Positions 1-7,981 are shown, numbered from the stretch's first letter. The stretch is DNA of 64,000 nt from Jiangella asiatica (GCF_004349065.1 NZ_SMKZ01000017.1:1-64000), one strand, 5' to 3'. Notes: generated from the sequence alone by a model not told the origin. Numbers and translations are program-made.

Positions 1-88
1 GGGGCGGGGCGGGCGCCGACGTGGCCCGTCGCGGACCGGCTGGGCACCGGAAGGAGCCGCACCCCGTCCCACGCCGCCCGCCGCCCCG

Positions 89-160
89 GTCGATCTTGGA
101 GAAACCGCGGAATCAATAGGGCATTCCGGGCCGCAATTCCGCGATTACTCCAAGATCGAC
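89..160. repeat. Imperfect palindrome before the livG-like gene
   Basis: Arms at 89-113 and 136-160 are reverse complements with only two or three mismatches; the outer 13 bases (GTCGATCTTGGAG and its complement) match exactly. A possible 3' end of an upstream reading frame (TAG at 117-119) falls inside it, so positions 1-119 may hold the tail of a gene cut by the window edge; that is weak. The element could fold as a terminator or be one of the dispersed palindromes seen elsewhere in the window. Confidence 0.7.
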
Positions 161-166
161 GGGGAG

Positions 167-901
167 GTGGGGGAGGTGCTGGTCGAGTGCCGGGACGTCA
201 CGCGGTACTTCGGCGGCGTGCGGGCGCTGGCCGGCGTGACGCTGGACATCGGTGCGGGTGAGCTGGTCGGGCTCGTCGGGCCGAACGGCTCCGGCAAGAC
301 GACGCTGGTCAACCTGCTCTCCGGAGCGTTGCGCCCGACGAGCGGGACCATCCGCGTGGCCGGACGCGACATCGGCGGACTGCCGCCCCACCGGATCGCG
401 CACATCGGGGTCAGCCGGACGCACCAGATCCCGCGCCCGTTCGAGTCGATGACGCTGCGCGACAACGTGGCGATGGCGATCATGTTCGGCCGGTCGCCGC
501 GACCGCTGGCCGCCGCCCGGCAGGAGGCGGAGCGGTGTCTTGACGTCGTCAGCCTGGGGCACCTCGCCGATGCGCGGCCCGCGCAGGTGAACCTGCACGA
601 GCGGCAGCTGCTGGAGATGGCCCGGGCGATCGCGACCCGGCCGAAGGTGCTGCTGCTCGACGAGGCGCTCGCCGGGCTGAACCCGGCCGAGATCGATCAG
701 GCGGTCGCCGTGGTGCGGCGCATCCACGCGTCTGGCATCACCATCGTCATCGTCGAGCATCTGCTGCGCGTGGTGAACCAACTGGCCACCCGCATGGTCG
801 TGCTGAACCAGGGCGCCTGCCTGGCCGACGGCGACCCGCGGACGGTGATGAGCGACCCCGACGTCATCCGCGCCTACCTGGGGAGGCACGCCCATGCTTG
901 A
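167..901 (+). CDS. ABC transporter ATP-binding protein, LivG-type (branched-chain amino acid family)
   Basis: A 244-residue cytoplasmic ATPase of the LivG class, which powers uptake of branched-chain amino acids or related carboxylates with LivF, two permeases and a binding protein. Walker A (GPNGSGKT) is at about 38-45 and Walker B (LLLDEA) near 162-167, followed by the AGLNP segment usual for LivG and a switch His in VEHLL. The ABC signature is degenerate: where LSxGQ is expected there is VNLHERQ, as in a known subgroup of LivG proteins. GTG at 167 follows GGGGAG; a second GTG at 176 is possible. It overlaps the next gene by 8 bases, so the two are an operon. Permease and binding-protein genes would lie left of the window. 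The substrate is not shown by the sequence. Confidence 0.85.
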   Translation: MGEVLVECRDVTRYFGGVRALAGVTLDIGAGELVGLVGPNGSGKTTLVNLLSGALRPTSGTIRVAGRDIGGLPPHRIAHIGVSRTHQIPRPFESMTLRDNVAMAIMFGRSPRPLAAARQEAERCLDVVSLGHLADARPAQVNLHERQLLEMARAIATRPKVLLLDEALAGLNPAEIDQAVAVVRRIHASGITIVIVEHLLRVVNQLATRMVVLNQGACLADGDPRTVMSDPDVIRAYLGRHAHA

Positions 902-1598
902 GATCCAGGGCTTGGATGCCTGGTACGGCCAGGCACAGGCGCTGTGGGGTGTCGACGTGTCGGTGGCCGACGGTGAGATCGTCAGCCTGGTCGGCCCCAA
1001 CGGCGCGGGCAAGTCGACGCTGGTGCAGGCGATCGCCGGGCTGCACCGCTCCACGCGCGGCACGATCGCCGTCGAGGGCGTCGACGTCTCGCGCGTGCCG
1101 GCGCACCGGGTCGGCGACCACGGGGTGGCGCTGGTTCCAGAGGGACGCCGGGTGTTCGCCCGCATGTCGGTGCACGACAACCTGGTGCTGGGCGCGTACC
1201 GGCGGAGCGCGCGGGCACAGCTGACAGCCGGTCTGGAGCGCGTGCAGACCCTGTTCCCGCGGCTGGCCGAGCGGTCCACACAGCTGGCCGGGAGCCTCAG
1301 CGGCGGGGAGCAGCAGATGCTCGCGATCGGCCGTGCGCTGCTGGCCGGGCCGCGGCTGCTGCTCATGGACGAGCCGTCGCTCGGACTGGCGCCCGTGGTG
1401 GTCGACGAGGTGTTCGACGCCATCCGCGCGATCAATGCCGACGGGGTCAGCGTGCTCCTGGTGGAACAGGACGTCGAGCGGGCGCTGGAGGTGTCCAGGC
1501 GCGGCTACGTACTCGCCGAGGGCCGGATCGTCGCCACCGGCAGCGCCGCCGAGCTGACCGGCAGCGCACTCGTCCGGCGCAGCGTTCTCGGTCTGTGA
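894..1598 (+). CDS. ABC transporter ATP-binding protein, LivF-type
   Basis: A 234-residue ATPase, the LivF-class partner of the preceding gene. It has a complete nucleotide-binding site: Walker A GPNGAGKS at about 34-41, signature LSGGEQQM, Walker B LLLMDEPS and the LGLAP segment characteristic of LivF. Its intact signature contrasts with the degenerate one in its LivG partner, so the two composite ATP sites of the dimer may be unequal. ATG at 894 lies inside the end of the upstream gene, implying translational coupling. Length and motifs are normal for the family. Substrate unknown; other carboxylates or urea are also carried by this class. Confidence 0.88.
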   Translation: MLEIQGLDAWYGQAQALWGVDVSVADGEIVSLVGPNGAGKSTLVQAIAGLHRSTRGTIAVEGVDVSRVPAHRVGDHGVALVPEGRRVFARMSVHDNLVLGAYRRSARAQLTAGLERVQTLFPRLAERSTQLAGSLSGGEQQMLAIGRALLAGPRLLLMDEPSLGLAPVVVDEVFDAIRAINADGVSVLLVEQDVERALEVSRRGYVLAEGRIVATGSAAELTGSALVRRSVLGL

Positions 1599-1642
1599 GC
1601 CAGCTCGCTGCCGAATGTGGCGGGCGCCGGTAAGGTGCGACC

Positions 1643-2200
1643 GTGGGCAAGGTTCATGAATCGATCAGTGGCCGGCTGCGGGAGTTCATCGAGGCTCAGC
1701 ACATGTTCTTCGTCGCCACGGCGCCGTCCGGCCCTGGTGGTCACGTCAACGTGTCGCCCAAGGGCATCGGCGGCTCGTTCGCCGTCCTCGACGAGCACAC
1801 CGTCGCCTACCTCGACTACACCGCCAGCGGCGCGGAGACCATCGCCCACCTGCGCGAGAACGGCCGCATCACGGTCATGTTCTGCGCGTTCACCGGCCCG
1901 CCCAACGTGGTGAGGCTGCACGGCACCGGCCGCGTCGTCACGCTCTACGACGACGAGTTCGGCGGGCTGGTCGAGCTGTTCGCCGAGCACCGCGGCGCCC
2001 GCGCCGTCATCGTCGTCGCCGTCCACCGGGTGTCGGACTCATGCGGCTACGGCGTGCCGTTCATGGACTACGCCGGCGAGCGGGACCTGCTGCCCGCGCA
2101 CATGGACCGCAAGGGCGCCGACGGCCGGGTCGAGTACCGCCGCCGGAAGAACCTCACCAGCCTCGACGGCCTGCCGGCCTTCGACTACGACCGGGCATGA
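1643..2200 (+). CDS. Pyridoxamine 5'-phosphate oxidase-fold (PPOX) family protein
   Basis: A 185-residue protein with the split-barrel FMN/F420-binding fold. The N-terminal pattern FFVATA...HVNVSPKG followed by VAYLDYTASG and a later PNVVRLHGTGRV stretch is typical of PPOX-family oxidoreductases of unknown substrate. No signal peptide or membrane segment is visible, so it is probably cytosolic. GTG at 1643 is preferred because a TAAGGT box lies at 1631-1636, six bases before it, and no ribosome-binding site is present; this fits a leaderless transcript. It stands alone between the Liv genes and the convergent Asp23-like gene. Specific reaction unknown. Confidence 0.75.
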   Translation: MGKVHESISGRLREFIEAQHMFFVATAPSGPGGHVNVSPKGIGGSFAVLDEHTVAYLDYTASGAETIAHLRENGRITVMFCAFTGPPNVVRLHGTGRVVTLYDDEFGGLVELFAEHRGARAVIVVAVHRVSDSCGYGVPFMDYAGERDLLPAHMDRKGADGRVEYRRRKNLTSLDGLPAFDYDRA

Positions 2201-2249
2201 GCATCGTGCGCGCTGATGTGCGGCCAGACTCCGGGCCTTTCGCCGTAGG

Positions 2250-2765
2250 TCACGACCCGGGCTGACGCCCCGTTGGCGGCCGGACGTCGCCGACGTGCAC
2301 CTGGATGTGTCGCAGGTCGAGCGGCGTGTCGACATCGCCGATGATCGACCGTACGCAGTCGCGGGCGGCCCGCCGGACGGCGTCGGCGAGGGGCGCGATC
2401 CGTTCCGGGTAGGTCACGGCGACGGTGAGATGCAGGGCGACCAGCGTGTTGCCGTCGAGGTCGAGCCGGATGTGCGTCACCCGGATGCCGTCGACCCGGT
2501 CGATAGCCTCCTGCAGATAGGACGTCACGACCTGGTCGCTCACCCGGAAGTCGCCCTCTTCACCGCGGGCCCGCACCGGCCGGGCCCGGCGCGTGGCCGT
2601 GAGCACTGTAGCCAGGATGCGCTGGGCCGCCCTGGGCCACCCGTAGTCTGTGTAGGCCCGCAGTGCCGAGGCGGCCCGGTCGACCACCGCGGTGTCCGGT
2701 GGCGCCACGTCGCCGCGTCCCGGCGGCGCGCCGGCTCCGCGGCCACCGTCGGGGTCTGCACTCAT
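2250..2765 (-). CDS. Asp23/Gls24-like protein downstream of an ECF sigma factor
   Basis: A protein of about 171 residues with a low-complexity Gly/Pro/Asp N-terminus, then a central helical stretch and a C-terminal alpha/beta segment (RVTHIRLDLDGNTLVALHL ... RSIIGDVD ... IQVHVGDV) resembling the Asp23/Gls24 fold of envelope-stress proteins. ATG at 2765 forms a 4-base overlap with the stop of the sigma-factor gene; ATG at 2771 is the alternative. Coupling to the sigma factor and divergence from the main Asp23 operon suggest a shared role. No membrane segment is visible. The family call rests on pattern and context, so it is tentative. Confidence 0.55.
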   Translation of the reverse strand: MSADPDGGRGAGAPPGRGDVAPPDTAVVDRAASALRAYTDYGWPRAAQRILATVLTATRRARPVRARGEEGDFRVSDQVVTSYLQEAIDRVDGIRVTHIRLDLDGNTLVALHLTVAVTYPERIAPLADAVRRAARDCVRSIIGDVDTPLDLRHIQVHVGDVRPPTGRQPGS

Positions 2766-3328
2766 CTCCATGGCTCCAGTCTCTCCGCCAGCTTGCGCCG
2801 GGCTCGGTGCAACAGCCCACGGACCACGTCGCGCGACGTGTGCATGATCGCGGCGATCTCCTCGTAAGCGAGCTCGTCGACCTCGCGCAGCAGCCAAGCG
2901 ACCCGCTGTGCCTCGGGCAGCGTTGTCAGGGCGGCGTCGAGTGCGACCACGAGTTCGTTCTCGATGATGTCACGAGCCGGATCGCCGGTGGGACCGCCGA
3001 GACCTTCGGCGGCTGCTTCGCGGGGTTCGGGCCGGCGCTTGCGCCGCAGGTTGTGAGCCTTGTTCAGGGTGAGCCTGAACAACCAGGTACGCAGCGCCGC
3101 GTCGCCACGGAAGTCGGGTAGGTTCAGCCAGGCGGCCAGCAGCGCGTCCTGAACGGCTTCCTCGGCGTCGCCGTCGTCGAGCAGCACGCGGCGCGCGAAG
3201 CGGTACATGACCGGCCCATGCCGCCGGGCGATCGCTTCGAACGCCTGCCGGTCGCCCAGGCGGGCCCGGCGGACCAGCTCCGCATCGTCCGCGCTCGCCA
3301 GGGCCGGGTCCATGAGCCGATCGATCAC
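2762..3328 (-). CDS. ECF-type RNA polymerase sigma factor (sigma-70 family)
   Basis: A 188-residue sigma factor with region 2 (FEAIARRHGPVMYRFARRVL followed by DAEEAVQDALLAAW) and region 4 (LPEAQRVAWLLREVDELAYE with a helix-turn-helix EEIAAIMHTSRDVVRGLLHRA). It lacks the extra domains of primary sigma factors, as is normal for ECF types. GTG at 3328 or ATG at 3313 could be the start. It is co-transcribed with an Asp23-like gene and divergent from the Asp23/AmaP operon, with about 110 bases between them. No typical anti-sigma factor with a zinc-binding motif is next to it; the membrane proteins of the divergent operon are possible but unproven partners. It probably directs an envelope-stress response (inference). 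Confidence 0.88.
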   Translation of the reverse strand: MIDRLMDPALASADDAELVRRARLGDRQAFEAIARRHGPVMYRFARRVLLDDGDAEEAVQDALLAAWLNLPDFRGDAALRTWLFRLTLNKAHNLRRKRRPEPREAAAEGLGGPTGDPARDIIENELVVALDAALTTLPEAQRVAWLLREVDELAYEEIAAIMHTSRDVVRGLLHRARRKLAERLEPWR

Positions 3329-3440
3329 GCAGGGTTTGTGACCGAATCCTCCCGATTCATGCGTGACATCCAGCCCGTCGGGCGTGTCCTACGTCTGTCG
3401 TCGCGCGGCGGGCGCGGACGGGGAACACGGGGAGATGACC

Positions 3441-3941
3441 ATGACGGAGATGCCCACTCACGAGACGAAGCCGGGCGGCGGCACGACGGCCGGCGCCGCC
3501 CCGAGCGGCGGCGGAGCCCGGCTCGCGACGTCAGAGGAGGCCGGGCCGCTGGTGACCGAGCTGGGCCGGACGACGATCGCCGACGGCGTCGTTTCCAAGA
3601 TCGCGGGGATCTCGGCGCGGGAGGTCGCGGGCGTCCATGACCTCGGCGGCGGCACGGCCAGGATGGTCGGCGCGATCCGCGAGCGGATCCCTGGCTCGCG
3701 CACCAACCTGCAGCAGGGCGTCTCGGTGGAGGTCGGCGAGCGGCAGGTGGCCATCGACATCGACGTCGTAGCGGACTACGGAGTCTCGATCGTGGACCTG
3801 TCCACCGGGATCAGGCGCAACGTCGTCGTTGCGGTCGAGCGCATGACCGGCTTGCAGGTGACAGAGATCAACCTCAGCGTCAACGACGTGTACGTCGAGG
3901 GCGAGGACGACGAGCAGCAGGCCGAGAGCCGGGTCGAATGA
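3441..3941 (+). CDS. Asp23/Gls24 family envelope stress response protein
   Basis: About 166 residues. After a Gly/Ala/Pro-rich N-terminal tail of about 40 residues comes the Asp23/Gls24 signature TTIADGVVSKIAGISAREVAG, then HDLGGG, a VSVEVGERQVAIDIDVVADYG strand pair and the C-terminal TGLQVTEINLSVNDV. Asp23 proteins sit at the inner face of the membrane, anchored by AmaP, and are tied to cell-envelope homeostasis. ATG at 3441 is chosen because GGGGAG at 3429-3434 is correctly spaced; ATG at 3435 would sit too close to it. It is the first gene of a five-gene operon and ends in an ATGA overlap with the next gene. Confidence 0.88.
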   Translation: MTEMPTHETKPGGGTTAGAAPSGGGARLATSEEAGPLVTELGRTTIADGVVSKIAGISAREVAGVHDLGGGTARMVGAIRERIPGSRTNLQQGVSVEVGERQVAIDIDVVADYGVSIVDLSTGIRRNVVVAVERMTGLQVTEINLSVNDVYVEGEDDEQQAESRVE

Positions 3942-4258
3942 GCCAGCCCGAGATGGCCGATACCGTCGCCGCGGCGGTGCGCGACATCGACGGCGTCGCC
4001 GAACTCCATGGCGGACTGTTCGGCGAGGTGGGCACGTACCTGCCGGGCCGGCGGGTGCTGGGGGTGCGCCTGGACGTGGTCGGCAACGCGGAGATCCATG
4101 TCGTGCTGCGCTGGGGTTTCTCGATTCCGGCCACGGCCGACGCTGTCCGCCGGCGGGTCTGGGGCCTGGTGCCCGGCGTTGTGGACGTGGTGGTCGACGA
4201 CGTGACGCAGCGCTGGGAGCCGTCCGGCGGGCGAAGGTCCGAGGAGGGTGTGACGTGA
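3938..4258 (+). CDS. Small conserved protein of the Asp23 operon
   Basis: A 106-residue soluble protein with alternating strands (RRVLGVRLDVVGNAEIHVVL, then GVVDVVVDDV) after a short helical N-terminus. The pattern resembles a shortened Asp23-like alpha/beta domain, but I cannot assign a named family. It overlaps both neighbours by four bases (ATGA before, GTGA after), so it is translated as part of the Asp23 operon and is probably an accessory component of that envelope system. No signal peptide or membrane helix is visible. Confidence 0.7.
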   Translation: MSQPEMADTVAAAVRDIDGVAELHGGLFGEVGTYLPGRRVLGVRLDVVGNAEIHVVLRWGFSIPATADAVRRRVWGLVPGVVDVVVDDVTQRWEPSGGRRSEEGVT

Positions 4259-4434
4259 ACGCGGTGACTGCCGGTCTGCTGGCTGGCCTCCTGTTGGGTG
4301 TGGCCGCGGCCGCTGGGGGCTTCTGGGGATTCGTCCTGGCGTTGCTGCTCGGGGCGCTCGGCGCGGCGATCGCCGGCCAGCTCTCCGGCGAGCTGGACGT
4401 CACGGCGATGATGCGCGGCCGGGACCGTGGTTGA
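4255..4434 (+). CDS. DUF2273-like small membrane protein
   Basis: A 59-residue gene starting at GTG 4255 (GTGA overlap) and stopping at 4434. The product is almost entirely one hydrophobic hairpin: two Gly/Ala/Leu-rich membrane segments (about 5-22 and 24-41) joined by GGFWGF, then a short charged tail GELDVTAMMRGRDRG. This is the usual form of DUF2273 proteins, which occur in Asp23/AmaP operons. It probably helps anchor Asp23 proteins at the membrane (family knowledge plus context). It overlaps the next gene by eight bases if that gene starts at GTG 4427. Confidence 0.75.
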   Translation: MNAVTAGLLAGLLLGVAAAAGGFWGFVLALLLGALGAAIAGQLSGELDVTAMMRGRDRG

Positions 4435-5326
4435 CATGGCCGCGGCCGCGCCGCCGGCTGAAAGCCGCGGCCGGCTCACCATCCACGAGAAAGTGGTGCA
4501 GCGCATCGCCGAACGGGCCGCGGCCGACGTGGCGGACCGGGAGCCGCCCGGGTCGATGTGGGACCGGCTCGGTGGTCGCCCGCTTCCACGCGCGACGGCT
4601 TCCGTCGTTGGTCGCCACGTGCGGGTCGGCGTGGCGGTCCGGGCACCGGTCGGGCACAGCATGCCAGAGCTGGCCGGCGCGGTTCGGGACGCCGTGACAC
4701 GTCAGGTCGGGGATCTGACCGGCCTCAGCGTCGACCGGGTCGACGTCCGGGTGGATGAGGTGGCGCCGTTTCGCCCGCCCCCTGGCGCGGAACCGTTGCC
4801 GGCGGCGACCCGGCCGGCCGCGCCCGGCGTGGCCCGGAAGGCCGGGCTCGTGGTCGCGCTGCTGTTCCTCGCGCTGGGGATCGCGGCGATCTACGACGCA
4901 CTGGTCGAGCTCGACGTGATCGGCGGCCGACGGCTGCTCGTGCCGCTGCTGGAATGGCTGGACGGCCTTCGCCCGCGGGCCTGGATGACGCCGGTCGGCG
5001 CCGCGGTCGCGCTGGCCGGCCTGATGCTGGCGCTTTCGGCCCTGTGGCGACGCCCGCGGCGATCACTGGTGGTCAACGCCGCTACCGGGGTGTTCGCGAC
5101 CCGGGGCGCGGTCGAGGAGCTGGGTGTAGACAGCGCCACCAGCCACGGTGGCGTCGTCGACGCCGCGGCGAGAGCGCGCCCGGGAAAGGTGGCGGTACGC
5201 GTCACCACCGACGGCGAGGCGGGAACCGTCGACGAGGTGCGGGCAACCGTCACCGGGCGGCTGGCCCGGCTGGCGGGCCCGCCGAAGATCCGCGTCGGCG
5301 CCCGACGACGGCCGGTGCCACGATGA
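4427..5326 (+). CDS. Asp23-like/DUF6286 fusion membrane protein
   Basis: 299 residues in two parts. Residues 1-120 resemble Asp23/Gls24 (IHEKVVQRIAERAAADV, then strands around VRVGVAVRAP and LSVDRVDVRVDEV). Residues about 138-300 hold two predicted membrane helices (AGLVVALLFLALGIAAIYDAL and MTPVGAAVALAGLMLALSAL) and a C-terminal alpha/beta segment as in DUF6286. It would tie an Asp23 domain directly to the membrane. GTG 4427 or ATG 4436 could be the start. It ends in an ATGA overlap with the amaP-like gene, so it belongs to the same operon. Confidence 0.75.
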   Translation: MVDMAAAAPPAESRGRLTIHEKVVQRIAERAAADVADREPPGSMWDRLGGRPLPRATASVVGRHVRVGVAVRAPVGHSMPELAGAVRDAVTRQVGDLTGLSVDRVDVRVDEVAPFRPPPGAEPLPAATRPAAPGVARKAGLVVALLFLALGIAAIYDALVELDVIGGRRLLVPLLEWLDGLRPRAWMTPVGAAVALAGLMLALSALWRRPRRSLVVNAATGVFATRGAVEELGVDSATSHGGVVDAAARARPGKVAVRVTTDGEAGTVDEVRATVTGRLARLAGPPKIRVGARRRPVPR

Positions 5327-5895
5327 GGCGAGGAGCGGCGGCCACTGAGCGGCTCGTCGTGTTGCTGGTGGGCCTGGTCCTGCTGGCGCTCGGAGCCGCC
5401 GCCGTCGCCTGGGAGCGCGGATGGATCCCGGACGCCGTCGACCGCGTCGACGCCACGGCATTGCTGGATCGCACCGGCGAGTCGTGGTGGCCATGGGTGG
5501 AGGGCCTGGTCGGGCTGCTGCTCGTGCTGGTCGCGGTGGCGTGGCTGCTGGCGCACACCCGACGGTCGGTGATGACCCGGTTGCCGCTGTCCGGCTCCGG
5601 CCGGACGGGGAAGCTCGACGTCGACTCCGGCGCGCTGGTGTCGGCGGCGTCGGGAGTTCTGGACAACGCGCCCGGGGTGAGGGCGCGCGGCGGTCGCGTC
5701 CTGCGCGAACCGCGGGAGCTCGTGGTCGAGCTGCGTGCCGCGATCGATCCCGGAGCCGACCTCGACGAAACCGCCGAGGCGGCGGAGCGAGCCTCGGCCG
5801 CTCTCAGGAGCTGTCTGGGGTCTCAGTCCGGGGCCCGGTGCCGGGTGATCCTGGTCCGGAGCCGGCCCTGGGCGAAGCGCACGAGGGTACGGTGA
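5323..5895 (+). CDS. amaP: AmaP-like alkaline shock response membrane anchor protein
   Basis: 190 residues with two N-terminal membrane helices (about 9-27, LVVLLVGLVLLALGAAAVAW; and about 57-78, WPWVEGLVGLLLVLVAVAWLL) separated by an extracytoplasmic loop, then a cytosolic domain (KLDVDSGALVSAASGVLDNAPGV, ...RELVVELRAAIDPGADL). This topology matches AmaP, which recruits Asp23 to the membrane. It is the last gene of the Asp23 operon and starts with an ATGA overlap. The symbol is given by family resemblance and position; the sequence is divergent. Confidence 0.75.
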   Translation: MRRGAAATERLVVLLVGLVLLALGAAAVAWERGWIPDAVDRVDATALLDRTGESWWPWVEGLVGLLLVLVAVAWLLAHTRRSVMTRLPLSGSGRTGKLDVDSGALVSAASGVLDNAPGVRARGGRVLREPRELVVELRAAIDPGADLDETAEAAERASAALRSCLGSQSGARCRVILVRSRPWAKRTRVR

Positions 5896-5987
5896 CCGGC
5901 GGCACGTGCCCACCTGCGCGGCGGGCGACGTCCACCGCTCGGGATGCGGACGGGTGTACCGGATGATGAGACAACCGGGCATCTGCC

Positions 5988-6017
5988 TTGACGAGCGCCG
6001 GTCGCCTGAGGGATGTT
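5988..6017 (+). promoter_or_regulatory. Predicted promoter of the ilvB attenuator/operon
   Basis: TTGACG at 5988-5993 and GATGTT at 6012-6017 are separated by 18 bases. The -10 box ends six bases before the GTG of the leader peptide at 6024, so transcription would begin at or next to that GTG and the leader peptide would be made from a leaderless message. Prediction from sequence only. Confidence 0.6.
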
Positions 6018-6023
6018 GCATTC

Positions 6024-6053
6024 GTGCGTTTCGGCATTCTCGTACTTCATTAG
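6024..6053 (+). CDS. ilvL: ilv leader peptide
   Basis: GTG at 6024 opens a nine-codon reading frame, MRFGILVLH, ending at TAG 6051-6053. Four consecutive codons are Ile-Leu-Val-Leu, the end products of the pathway encoded immediately downstream, which is the hallmark of a branched-chain amino-acid attenuator. Its stop codon overlaps the base of the first leader hairpin (6052-6080). No Shine-Dalgarno sequence is at the right distance; a -10 box six bases upstream suggests leaderless translation. Stalling at these codons when a charged tRNA is scarce would alter folding downstream. Confidence 0.85.
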   Translation: MRFGILVLH

Positions 6054-6116
6054 CGCGTTAGGCGACCCCGCCGACGCGCTACCCCTCGTGAGCCCGCCAG
6101 GGCCGAGGGGTTTTTT
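6052..6116 (+). terminator. ilvB attenuator: leader hairpin plus intrinsic terminator
   Basis: Two stems follow the leader peptide. The first pairs AGCGCGT (6052-6058) with ACGCGCT (6074-6080). The second pairs CCCCTCG (6082-6088) with CGAGGGG (6104-6110), has an inner GCCC/GGGC stem, and is followed by TTTTTT at 6111-6116, a proper intrinsic terminator. About 80 bases remain before ilvB. Leader stop, first hairpin and terminator together form a ribosome-mediated attenuator. Confidence 0.85.
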
Positions 6117-6194
6117 GTTGCACGGGACAGCTCGAAACGGACGAAAGCACCAGATGTGCCCACCAAAGGGCACACGAGGCAGAGAGGGCCGGCC

Positions 6195-7967
6195 ATGCCG
6201 CAGGGAGAGTCCACCAGGGACGACGGGACGACGATGTCGGGCGCCGCGAGCCTGATTCGCTCGCTCGAGGCGGTCGGCGTCGACACCGTATTCGGGATTC
6301 CCGGCGGCGCGATCCTCCCCGCCTATGACCCGATGTTCGACTCGCAGCAGATCCGGCACATCCTGGTCCGGCACGAGCAGGGCGCGGGGCACGCGGCCGA
6401 GGGATACGCCCTGGCCACCGGCAAGGTCGGCGTCTGCATGGCGACATCCGGTCCGGGTGCCACCAACCTGGTGACGCCGATCGCCGACGCGCACATGGAC
6501 TCCGTTCCCATGGTCGCGGTCACCGGCCAGGTCGCCAGCGGCGCGATCGGTACGGACGCGTTCCAAGAAGCCGACATCCGCGGCATCACGATGCCGATCA
6601 CCAAGCACAACTTCCTGGTCACCGACCCGGCGGAGATCCCGCGCACCATCGCGGAGGCGTTCCACATCGCTGCCACCGGCCGGCCCGGCCCGGTGCTCGT
6701 CGACGTCGCCAAGGACACCATGCAGGCGACGACGACGTTCCGGTGGCCGGTCGAGCTGGACCTGCCGGGCTACCGCCCGGTGACCCGCCCGCACGCCAAG
6801 CAGGTGCGTGAGGCCGCCCGGCTGATGGCGTCGGCCAAGCGCCCGGTGCTCTACGTCGGCGGCGGCGTGCTGCGGGCACGAGCCTGGGACGAGCTGCGCC
6901 GCCTGGCCGAGCTCGGTGGGTTCCCGGTGGTCACGACGCTGACGGCGCGCGGCGCGTTCCCCGACAGCCACCGCCAGCATCTGGGGATGCCGGGCATGCA
7001 CGGCAGCGTCGCCGCGGTGACGGCGCTGCAGAAGGCCGACCTCATCGTCGCGCTGGGCGCCCGGTTCGACGACCGGGTCACCGGCAAGCTGTCGTCGTTC
7101 GCGCCCGGCGCCACCGTCGTCCACGCCGACATCGACCCGGCCGAGATCAGCAAGAACCGGACCGCCGACGTCCCGATCGTGGGCGACTGCAAGGAGGTCC
7201 TCGGCGACCTCGTCCCCGCCGTCGAGGCCGAGTTCGCCGCCGGCACCCGTGCCGACCTCACCGGCTGGTGGCGCCAGCTCGACCAATGGCGCGAGAACTT
7301 CCCGCTCGGGTACACGCCGAGCGAGGGCGGCGAGCTGGCGCCGCAGTACGTCATTGAAAGACTCGGGCGGCTGGTCGGATCAGACGCCGTCTACGTCGCC
7401 GGCGTCGGCCAGCACCAGATGTGGGCGTCGCAGTTCATCTCCTACGAGCGGCCCGGCACCTGGCTCAACTCCGGCGGCCTCGGGACCATGGGCTTCGCGG
7501 TTCCGGCCGCGATGGGCGCCAAGGCCGGCCGGCCCGACACCACCGTCTGGGCCATCGACGGCGACGGCTGCTTCCAGATGACCAACCAGGAGCTGGCCAC
7601 CTGCGCCATCGAGGGCATCCCGATCAAGGTGGCGGTCATCAACAACGAGAGCCTCGGCATGGTCCGGCAGTGGCAGACGCTGTTCTACGAGGGCCGATAC
7701 TCCAACACCGACCTCGACAGCCGCCGCATCCCCGACTTCGCCAAGCTCTCCGAGGCGTACGGCTGCGTCGGGCTGCGCTGCGACACCGCCGAGGACGTCG
7801 ACCGCACCATCGAGAAGGCGATGGCCGTCGACGACCGACCGGTCGTGGTCGACTTCGGCGTCCATCGCGACGCCATGGTGTGGCCGATGGTCGCGGCGGG
7901 CACCAGCAACGACGAAATCCAGATCGCACGCGGGATGGCTCCCGAGTGGGACCGTTCGGACGATTGA
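6195..7967 (+). CDS. ilvB: Acetolactate synthase, large (catalytic) subunit
   Basis: 590 residues. ThDP/FAD enzyme condensing two pyruvates to acetolactate, or pyruvate with 2-oxobutyrate, the first common step of Val/Leu and Ile synthesis. It shows [14 protein letters not shown] near the N-terminus, the catalytic Glu in [14 protein letters not shown], the central FAD domain and the ThDP motif starting [10 protein letters not shown] and ending in [17 protein letters not shown] at 6195 is preferred over the more upstream GTG 6156 because AGAGAGGG at 6181-6188 is well placed. First structural gene of ilvB-ilvN-ilvC, controlled by the upstream attenuator. Confidence 0.97.
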   Translation: MPQGESTRDDGTTMSGAASLIRSLEAVGVDTVFGIPGGAILPAYDPMFDSQQIRHILVRHEQGAGHAAEGYALATGKVGVCMATSGPGATNLVTPIADAHMDSVPMVAVTGQVASGAIGTDAFQEADIRGITMPITKHNFLVTDPAEIPRTIAEAFHIAATGRPGPVLVDVAKDTMQATTTFRWPVELDLPGYRPVTRPHAKQVREAARLMASAKRPVLYVGGGVLRARAWDELRRLAELGGFPVVTTLTARGAFPDSHRQHLGMPGMHGSVAAVTALQKADLIVALGARFDDRVTGKLSSFAPGATVVHADIDPAEISKNRTADVPIVGDCKEVLGDLVPAVEAEFAAGTRADLTGWWRQLDQWRENFPLGYTPSEGGELAPQYVIERLGRLVGSDAVYVAGVGQHQMWASQFISYERPGTWLNSGGLGTMGFAVPAAMGAKAGRPDTTVWAIDGDGCFQMTNQELATCAIEGIPIKVAVINNESLGMVRQWQTLFYEGRYSNTDLDSRRIPDFAKLSEAYGCVGLRCDTAEDVDRTIEKAMAVDDRPVVVDFGVHRDAMVWPMVAAGTSNDEIQIARGMAPEWDRSDD

Positions 7968-7981
7968 GGAGCTACAGAGCG

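Noticed and set aside
5988-6194. T-box riboswitch upstream of ilvB
   Set aside because: No AGGGTGG-like T-box bulge or specifier-loop structure is visible; the leader peptide with Ile-Leu-Val-Leu codons explains the terminator better.
6013-6255. An 80-codon frame starting MLHSCV across the ilv leader
   Set aside because: It runs through the leader hairpins and terminator in another frame than the Ile-Leu-Val-Leu peptide and has no family-like sequence.
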